A stretch of DNA of 11,839 bases from Cryomorphaceae bacterium (GTDB taxonomy: Bacteria; Bacteroidota; Bacteroidia; Flavobacteriales; UBA7312), in assembly GCA_018608925.1 (NCBI GenBank), contig JABAYQ010000088.1:1-11839 (forward strand), written 5' to 3'. Positions 6,892 to 11,839 of this stretch are shown in pieces. Every line of letters begins with the position of its first letter. Position 1 is the stretch's first letter. Below the pieces are notes generated by a model. It did no database searches and was not told the origin of the DNA. It saw only the letters and a program-made list of their open reading frames with translations. A program made the position numbers and the translations under genes.

Positions 6892-6911
6892 CATCTTATC
6901 TTTGTAAGATG
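6892..6911. repeat. Inverted repeat over the -7 box and start codon of the metallo-hydrolase gene
   Basis: CATCTTA (6892-6898) and TAAGATG (6905-6911) are perfect 7-bp arms separated by TCTTTG. The left arm overlaps the first bases of the -7 box, and the right arm includes the ATG. It could be an operator or a hairpin. If transcription starts at the ATG, only the right arm would be in the mRNA, which argues against an RNA role. Confidence 0.45.
6897..6904 (+). promoter_or_regulatory. Bacteroidota-type -7 promoter element placed 4 nt before an ATG
   Basis: TATCTTTG matches TAnnTTTG exactly. The ATG of the downstream gene begins only 4 nt later, so a start site at the usual distance would fall at or in the start codon, predicting a leaderless mRNA. 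There is no ribosome binding site, which fits this reading. Confidence 0.55.
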
Positions 6912-7550
6912 ATAGAAATACAAAGCTTCACATTTAACGGATTTCAAGAAAACACTTACGTTTTATTTGATCAAACAAAAGAGTGCATCATTATTGACCC
7001 AGGATGTTATGAAAAATCAGAACAGCAAACCTTAGTCGATTTTATTGAATATAATCAACTAAAACCTGTTAAGCTTATAAACACCCACTGTCATATTGAT
7101 CATGTTTTAGGAAATAAATTCGTTGCTGAAAAATGGAATCTCCCTTTATACATGCACGAAAAAGATTTGCCAACATTAAAAAGTGTGTCAGATTATTGTA
7201 AAGTCTATGGGTTTCATAACTATGACCCTAGTCCCGAACCAAGCGCATTTCTAAACCACGAAGACGAACTTACTTTTGGTCAGAGCAGTTTAGATATTTG
7301 TTTTACACCAGGGCACGCTCCAGGACACATTGTTCTTCATAGCCCATCTCAAAAATTTGTAATTGGAGGAGACGTATTATTCTACACAAGTATTGGCCGC
7401 ACAGACTTGCCGGGCGGAGACCACGACACTCTTATTAATAGCATAAAAGAAAATTTGTTAGTAATGGATGATGACACAGTTGTTTATTGTGGCCATGGTC
7501 AGCCAACAAAAATAGGTTTTGAAAAAATAAATAATCCTTTTTTAAAATAA
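6909..7550 (+). CDS. Glyoxalase II-like metallo-beta-lactamase fold hydrolase (YcbL type)
   Basis: The 213 residues form a complete metallo-beta-lactamase domain with both zinc sites: THCHIDH (59-65; His60, His62, Asp64, His65), PGHAPGH (134-140; His136), GGDVLF with bridging Asp155, and CGHG with His196. GRTDLPGG (163-170) is typical of the short glyoxalase II-like group. That group lacks the C-terminal glutathione-binding domain of true glyoxalase II (about 250 residues), so it is best called a thioester-hydrolase-like enzyme of unknown substrate. It should be cytoplasmic. Homologues start with a similar IQSFTFN..QENTYVL stretch, so the ATG at 6909 is well supported even though it sits 4 nt after a -7 box. 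The gene is single and its stop is 1 nt from the stop of the convergent MFS gene. Confidence 0.9.
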   Translation: MIEIQSFTFNGFQENTYVLFDQTKECIIIDPGCYEKSEQQTLVDFIEYNQLKPVKLINTHCHIDHVLGNKFVAEKWNLPLYMHEKDLPTLKSVSDYCKVYGFHNYDPSPEPSAFLNHEDELTFGQSSLDICFTPGHAPGHIVLHSPSQKFVIGGDVLFYTSIGRTDLPGGDHDTLINSIKENLLVMDDDTVVYCGHGQPTKIGFEKINNPFLK

Positions 7551-7551
7551 A

Positions 7552-8784
7552 CTATTGACTCTGAGCTTCTCGCTTATCATAATCTAGAACTAAAAGATAA
7601 TAAGAGAAAACTCCTAAGCCGTACAAAACAGCTGTGATATAGAAAATGTAAGCATATGGCAAATCCATCGACTTAAGGTATCTAAATATCTGAGAACTAA
7701 AGTACCAACTACCACTCCAAATAGCAGCAGTTACTGCACTAAGAATTTCTTGGTTTTGTTTACCGACATAATTCATCGTTAACTCTGAAGTCATTGGGGC
7801 TGCCATATTCATTAAAGGAGTCCTAACCCAGAAACAGAATATCGCTAATGGCAATGCCCACCAATGGTCTGCATAAAATTCTGTAGTTGCCAAGGCTATT
7901 AAAGCTAAAACCGCAAAAGACTGAGTAAGTGTTATCCCTTTTTTAAATCCTAACTTATTTTTTACCTTCGGAACGAGTAAGGCCATAATAGCGACTAGAA
8001 CACTAGCAACAGTTCCAACCAATGCAAATTGGGCCGAATCCAAACCATAAATATGAAAAAAGAATAAATTGATAAAGGGAATAGTTAAACCTGCTCCAAC
8101 CGCAATTATAAAAGTGGGTATAAGCGCTTTTAATAAAAGATTCCAATTATACGATTTAAGCTGAATCCCTTTTTTCTCTGACTCTACAATAACGTTATCT
8201 ATTTTCAAACGCATTAAAAAATAGAGTCCGACATAACTAATCAAAGCAAATAGAATAAGCATTTTTCCTTCGTCAATATCTTTAACAGTTTGACTGAGGG
8301 TATATATTAAAATGCCACTTAAAATAGTTCCAAAACTATGGGTAGCATAATTTAATGAAATGGCATGAGATCGGTTTTCAACAGAAGTATTTCGCATCAC
8401 AAATGGCAAGCTACTTACCTGAAAACTAGTAAAAACTACTCCCCATAAGACGAACAAAAAAGGCAACAATGAAAACAACTGAAGCTTAATCGATAATATC
8501 ATTATAATTGCGACAGTAGGCACACCAATACTTCCAATTAAAAAGAAAGGCTTTAGTTTTTTGCCTTTTATAAAAAAGCCAAGTGGAAAGGCCAAAACCA
8601 TGACTGCCAAGAAACGATAGGAAATAAAATTTGCAATTTCGGGATCAGAAAATCCGTTTTTAACAAGATAAATATTAAGAATAAGAAAAAAAGCTGATCC
8701 AACTAATTGAATAAAAAACTCCGCTTTAATCATTAGTAAAACGTGAGCTTCAATACTAGCGTACTGTTTTAAAATCTTTTTCAA
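7552..8784 (-). CDS. MFS transporter coupled to the kynurenine genes
   Basis: This 410-residue, very hydrophobic protein has about twelve likely membrane segments in two halves joined by a polar loop (around residues 192-212), the layout of the major facilitator superfamily. No motif specific enough to name a substrate is visible. Its start is a TTG at 8782-8784 that overlaps the kmo stop as TTGA. No in-frame ATG lies upstream before a stop. The next Met (residue 18, ATG at 8731-8733) would remove the amphipathic N-terminus, so TTG is preferred. As the third gene of a kynU-kmo-MFS operon it may carry tryptophan, kynurenine or a hydroxylated product, or export a toxic intermediate. That role rests only on operon position. 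The gene ends 1 nt from the convergent metallo-hydrolase gene. Confidence 0.82.
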   Translation of the reverse strand: MKKILKQYASIEAHVLLMIKAEFFIQLVGSAFFLILNIYLVKNGFSDPEIANFISYRFLAVMVLAFPLGFFIKGKKLKPFFLIGSIGVPTVAIIMILSIKLQLFSLLPFLFVLWGVVFTSFQVSSLPFVMRNTSVENRSHAISLNYATHSFGTILSGILIYTLSQTVKDIDEGKMLILFALISYVGLYFLMRLKIDNVIVESEKKGIQLKSYNWNLLLKALIPTFIIAVGAGLTIPFINLFFFHIYGLDSAQFALVGTVASVLVAIMALLVPKVKNKLGFKKGITLTQSFAVLALIALATTEFYADHWWALPLAIFCFWVRTPLMNMAAPMTSELTMNYVGKQNQEILSAVTAAIWSGSWYFSSQIFRYLKSMDLPYAYIFYITAVLYGLGVFSYYLLVLDYDKREAQSQ

Positions 8785-10118
8785 TCTATTAAATCCAACA
8801 TCATATTTTCTACCTCAGAAGAATCCCACTTTTTATCAATATCAGGAACTTCCATAATTTTCTCCATCAACTTTTCTTGCTTTAATCCTATTTGCCAAGC
8901 TTGAGAATAACGAATATTACTAAAGGAAACCATGGAGTATAAAGGTAGCCATTTTTTGGGATGCTTCTTTGAAAAGTGAAGTTCAATTTTTTTCTGAAGC
9001 AAGAAATTGCTATCGGCAGTCTTGTCACGCATTACAATAAAGTTATGCATAGACAGGTCTTGCAAACCGTCACCATCTGGTTTTCTTATCTCAGAATATT
9101 CATTAAAACAAGAGAGCCAGTCGTCGCCATGTTTAGCCATCAATTGATCTAACACATAGCAACCTTCAAAACCAGCATTCATACCCTGACCATAAAAAGG
9201 AACCGTTGCATGAGCTGCGTCTCCAATTAAAAGAACCTTATCAGAAACTGTCCAAGGATCACATCTCATTATACTTAAAGAGGATGTTTTATTAGTCTTA
9301 TAATCTTGTAAGATGTCTGGTATTAAGTCAAGAGTATCTGGAAATACTTCTTTGAAGAAATTTAAAATTTGATCATCCGTTTTTAGATTATTAAACGAAT
9401 ACTCTCCATCATAAGGAAAAAACAAAGTACATGTAAAAGAACCATCCAGATTAGGCAACGCTATTAACATGAAATTGCCTCTTGGCCAAATATGAAGTGC
9501 ATTTTTTTCGAGCTTATAACTTCCATCTTCATTAGCAGGAATAGTCAATTCTTTATACCCATGTTCTATGAAGTTTTGAGAATATTGAAACCTATCCTGA
9601 CGCATCATTTTAGAACGAATAGCGGAATAAGCACCATCGGCACCAATTATTCGATCAGACTCTACTTTAACTTCCTCTCCATCCTTATTTTCGAAAAATG
9701 CAGTTGCAGTTTGAAGATCAACATCCAGACACTTATGATCAAATTTAATAGTTACATTTTCTTGCTGATCAGCTAGATTAAGTAATAATAAATTTAATCC
9801 CCCTCTAGAAACAGAATAAATTGCTTCCCCATCTTGTCCATATTGTTGATCGGTTAATATTCCATCCACACCATGCATTACTCTTTTATACATTGGGATA
9901 GCCATCTTTTCGACTTCTTTGTCTACTCCAATTGCTTTTAGGGCGGTCCATCCTCTAACAGAAAGGGCTAAGTTAATAGATCTTCCAGCTAACATTTTAG
10001 CATTACGCATATCAGACCTTCTTTCGAAAACCTCTACCTCGTGACCTCTCTTTGCTAAATAGATTGCTTCTAGGGAACCAACTAAACCAGCACCTGCTAT
10101 TGTTATTTTATTACTCAT
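8781..10118 (-). CDS. kmo: Kynurenine 3-monooxygenase (FAD-dependent)
   Basis: KMO hydroxylates L-kynurenine to 3-hydroxykynurenine using NADPH, O2 and FAD. The 445-residue protein has the Rossmann motif GAGLVGS (9-15) with the ribose-binding acidic Glu32, GRSINLALS (45-53), SRGGLN (104-109), [11 protein letters not shown] (158-168), HGYKEL (186-191), LHIWPRG (208-214) and [20 protein letters not shown] (299-318). The HGYKEL, LHIWPRG and [13 protein letters not shown] segments are specific to KMO rather than other aromatic hydroxylases. The C-terminal part (about 385-445) is helical and amphipathic rather than clearly transmembrane, as expected for a bacterial enzyme without a mitochondrial anchor. 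The ATG overlaps the kynU stop (ATGA) and the stop overlaps the MFS start (TTGA), so the three genes form one transcription unit. Confidence 0.95.
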   Translation of the reverse strand: MSNKITIAGAGLVGSLEAIYLAKRGHEVEVFERRSDMRNAKMLAGRSINLALSVRGWTALKAIGVDKEVEKMAIPMYKRVMHGVDGILTDQQYGQDGEAIYSVSRGGLNLLLLNLADQQENVTIKFDHKCLDVDLQTATAFFENKDGEEVKVESDRIIGADGAYSAIRSKMMRQDRFQYSQNFIEHGYKELTIPANEDGSYKLEKNALHIWPRGNFMLIALPNLDGSFTCTLFFPYDGEYSFNNLKTDDQILNFFKEVFPDTLDLIPDILQDYKTNKTSSLSIMRCDPWTVSDKVLLIGDAAHATVPFYGQGMNAGFEGCYVLDQLMAKHGDDWLSCFNEYSEIRKPDGDGLQDLSMHNFIVMRDKTADSNFLLQKKIELHFSKKHPKKWLPLYSMVSFSNIRYSQAWQIGLKQEKLMEKIMEVPDIDKKWDSSEVENMMLDLID

Positions 10119-11386
10119 CTTTTTAAATAGTTTTCTATGATTTGACCTAAGCTGTAAACATCGGCAAAAGAATTATATAAAGGTATTGCTGCTAATCGGA
10201 TTACGTTTGGCTCTCTCCAATCAGCAATCACTCCGTTTGCAGTTAAAAAGTCAAACATCTCTTTTCCTTGGCCGTGAGCCAAAACAGATAATTGACATCC
10301 TCTTGATCCTTCCTCTTTAGGTGTAATTACTTCTAAGTTACAATTGGAATATCTACTAGAAATGTCGTTAAAAACGAATTCCATAAAAGAGGTTAATTTT
10401 TTACTTTTTTCAACCAGTTTATCCATTCCTACTTCATCGAAAATATCCATACTTGCCTTACAACTAGCCATTATTAAAACTGGAGCATTACTCAACTGCC
10501 ATCCTTGGGCTCCTTGCATTGCAACAAATTCTTTTTCCATTAAAAATCTTCTTGATTCGTCATGACCCCACCATCCTGCAAATCTTGGCATACTATCATC
10601 TGAACCATGCTTAGAGTGAACAAAAATACCTGAAACACTACCTGGGCCAGAATTTAAATACTTGTAAGAACACCAGCATGCAAAATCAACATTCCAATCG
10701 TGCAAATCAAGTTTAACGTTTCCAACACCATGTGCTAAATCAAAACCAGCAAGAGCTCCAACAGAGTGAGCTTTTTTGGTAATTCCCTTAAGATCAAAAA
10801 CCTGTCCTGAGTAGTAATTTACTCCACCCCAAAATACTAAAGCTAACTCATCCCCAACTTCTTCTATTTTAGCTAAAATATCTTCTTTTCTAATCAAATG
10901 TTCTCCCTCTCTAGGCCCAACCTCTACTATGGTTTGATCGGGTTCCAGTCCGTGAAACTTAACCTGACTTTCTAGCATATATTGATCAGATGGAAATGCT
11001 TTGGCTTCACAAATAATTTTAAACCTTTTGGCTGTAGGACGATAGAAAGAAACCATCATTAAATGCAAATTGACGCTAAGACCATTCATAGCAACAACCT
11101 CATCTTCATTAGCCCCTACTAAGCGAGCAAATGGCCCTGATAAAATTTTATGATAAGACACCCACGGATTCTTAGCATGAAAATGACCTTCAACCCCAAA
11201 CTTAGCCCAGTCATCTAATTCTTGCTGAACATAACTTTGTGCTGATTTAGGCTGAAGACCTAAGGAGTTACCCGTAAAATAATAAACTTCTTTATCGTTA
11301 GATTCAGGAATGTGAAATCGACCTCTGTAATCAGACAAAGTGTCTTTACTATCTAAGTCTGCAGCGTGTTCTATAGTGTTCTTCAT
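10115..11386 (-). CDS. kynU: Kynureninase
   Basis: KynU is a PLP enzyme that cleaves kynurenine to anthranilate plus alanine, or 3-hydroxykynurenine to 3-hydroxyanthranilate plus alanine, in the cytoplasm. The 423-residue product shows TGNSLGLQP (38-46), MNGLSVNLH (100-108), AFPSDQYM (130-137), FDLAHGVGN (215-223, PLP-contacting Asp216), [11 protein letters not shown] with PLP lysine Lys242, and FAGWWGH, all diagnostic. Next to kmo, its likely substrate is 3-hydroxykynurenine. I chose the ATG at 11386: an ATG at 11416 would add ten residues, but that stretch contains a -7 promoter box (11406-11413) and has no resemblance to the family. It heads the kynU-kmo-MFS operon and lies 52 nt after the upstream prenyltransferase stop. 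Confidence 0.95.
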   Translation of the reverse strand: MKNTIEHAADLDSKDTLSDYRGRFHIPESNDKEVYYFTGNSLGLQPKSAQSYVQQELDDWAKFGVEGHFHAKNPWVSYHKILSGPFARLVGANEDEVVAMNGLSVNLHLMMVSFYRPTAKRFKIICEAKAFPSDQYMLESQVKFHGLEPDQTIVEVGPREGEHLIRKEDILAKIEEVGDELALVFWGGVNYYSGQVFDLKGITKKAHSVGALAGFDLAHGVGNVKLDLHDWNVDFACWCSYKYLNSGPGSVSGIFVHSKHGSDDSMPRFAGWWGHDESRRFLMEKEFVAMQGAQGWQLSNAPVLIMASCKASMDIFDEVGMDKLVEKSKKLTSFMEFVFNDISSRYSNCNLEVITPKEEGSRGCQLSVLAHGQGKEMFDFLTANGVIADWREPNVIRLAAIPLYNSFADVYSLGQIIENYLKR

Positions 11387-11405
11387 TGATCGTAAAAATG
11401 AGTAC

Positions 11406-11413
11406 CAAAGATA
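11406..11413 (-). promoter_or_regulatory. Bacteroidota-type -7 promoter element for kynU-kmo-MFS
   Basis: The minus strand reads TATCTTTG, an exact match to TAnnTTTG and identical to the box before the metallo-hydrolase gene. It lies 19 nt upstream of the chosen kynU ATG, giving a leader of about 12-13 nt. No clear -33 TTTG is present. It suggests the kynurenine operon can be transcribed separately from the upstream prenyltransferase gene. Confidence 0.55.
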
Positions 11414-11438
11414 CAAAAGCTAACGAGTACATAATCTA

Positions 11439-11839
11439 TTATGGAATCAAAAAATAGGACAGCAAAAGTAAGAGCGATAATCCCTCTACGAAAAAGGAAA
11501 AATAAAAATCTTTATTAGTTGTTTTCGAGTATTTAACAAGAAAGAAAGCAATGGTGCAAGTTAGAGCGTGAGACAAAAGAAAACGAGAACTTAATTCTAA
11601 AAAATAGAATTGATAAACCACAAAAGCAAAGCTTAAAAAAAGACAGAAAAATGCAATTTTTTTAGCACCCTCAACTCCAAAAACCATAGGTATGGTTTTG
11701 ATTTCGTTTTTATCATATTTTAAATCTCTAATATCAAAGGGAATTGTAATCGCCAGAACAAACAAAAACCGATCTAGCAAAAGCGGAATTAGGTTAAAAG
11801 AAAGGGTGGTATTGCTTTCTGTAACCACAAGTATTGTAG
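11439..11839 (-). CDS. UbiA-family prenyltransferase-like membrane protein, C-terminal part
   Basis: The frame is open to the right edge, so only about 132 C-terminal residues are seen; a GTG at 11826-11828 is not taken as the start because the frame continues beyond it. The fragment has about four membrane segments and, after the first, the motif DIRDLKYDK (11712-11735) followed by KTIP. This resembles the second Asp-rich motif (DxxDxxxD) of UbiA-type prenyltransferases, which attach isoprenoid chains to aromatic acceptors in the inner membrane and use Mg2+ bound by the aspartates. The first Asp-rich motif would lie outside the window, so catalytic competence cannot be judged. Flavobacterial genomes carry proteins of this kind annotated only as UbiA-like or hypothetical; the substrate is unknown. 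It is transcribed in the same direction as kynU, 52 nt upstream. Confidence 0.7.
   Translation of the reverse strand, partial: TILVVTESNTTLSFNLIPLLLDRFLFVLAITIPFDIRDLKYDKNEIKTIPMVFGVEGAKKIAFFCLFLSFAFVVYQFYFLELSSRFLLSHALTCTIAFFLVKYSKTTNKDFYFSFFVEGLSLLLLLSYFLIP

Noticed and set aside
9492..10565. Plus-strand open frames inside kmo (9492-9776) and kynU (10344-10565)
   Set aside because: They are antisense to two unmistakable enzymes and have no independent evidence.
11387..11416. An upstream ATG adding 10 residues to kynureninase
   Set aside because: This stretch contains an exact -7 promoter box and the added residues do not resemble the family.
1..11839. Mobile elements, CRISPR arrays, tRNA/rRNA genes, defence or toxin modules
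   Set aside because: I saw no transposase, integrase, direct-repeat array, tRNA cloverleaf or toxin-antitoxin-like pair. Nearly every base is covered by recognisable metabolic, envelope or repair genes.

Overview
The window is a stretch of ordinary chromosome from a low-GC member of the Bacteroidota, most likely a flavobacterium-like marine or aquatic organism (Flavobacteriales). The evidence is threefold. First, upstream regions carry matches to the Bacteroidota -7 promoter element TAnnTTTG, with no convincing Shine-Dalgarno sequences. Second, protein variants are typical of the phylum, including TatC with a long first periplasmic loop, RecQ of about 730 residues with an extra C-terminal module, and a bacterial KMO/kynureninase pair. 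Third, the DNA is AT-rich throughout. No RNA gene, mobile element, CRISPR array or phage gene is visible. With the starts chosen here, only about 209 of 11,839 bases (1.8%) lie outside genes.

Layout. (1) Positions 1-565, plus strand: the 3' part of phosphatidylserine synthase (pssA), overlapping purS, the small subunit of FGAM synthase. (2) Positions 562-3048, minus strand: a tightly packed envelope operon read kdsD -> tatC -> lptB (Kdo precursor synthesis, Tat translocase, LPS export ATPase). It probably starts from a -7 box at 3073-3080, inside an inverted repeat shared with the divergent recQ. (3) Positions 3151-5340, plus strand: recQ helicase. (4) Positions 5318-6858, minus strand: a two-gene operon of a half-size TSUP (TauE/SafE-type) membrane protein followed by an M20D amidohydrolase. 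(5) Positions 6909-7550, plus strand: a glyoxalase II-like metallo-beta-lactamase hydrolase whose -7 box is so close to the ATG that the mRNA may be leaderless. (6) Positions 7552-11386, minus strand: a kynurenine operon read kynU -> kmo -> MFS transporter with 4-nt overlaps. It is preceded by a UbiA-like prenyltransferase fragment that runs off the right end.

How the genes work together. KynU and KMO convert kynurenine to 3-hydroxykynurenine and 3-hydroxyanthranilate. The coupled MFS protein may move a pathway metabolite, but this is inferred from position only. KdsD and LptB serve the same outer-membrane LPS pathway, with TatC between them. The other genes are housekeeping or poorly defined enzymes.

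I found no convincing new multi-gene system. The observations most worth checking are: TatC lacks the usual glutamate of its HLxELR signal-peptide-binding motif; the TSUP protein is only half the usual size; kynU/kmo sit next to a prenyltransferase gene; and two short inverted repeats lie exactly over promoter elements.
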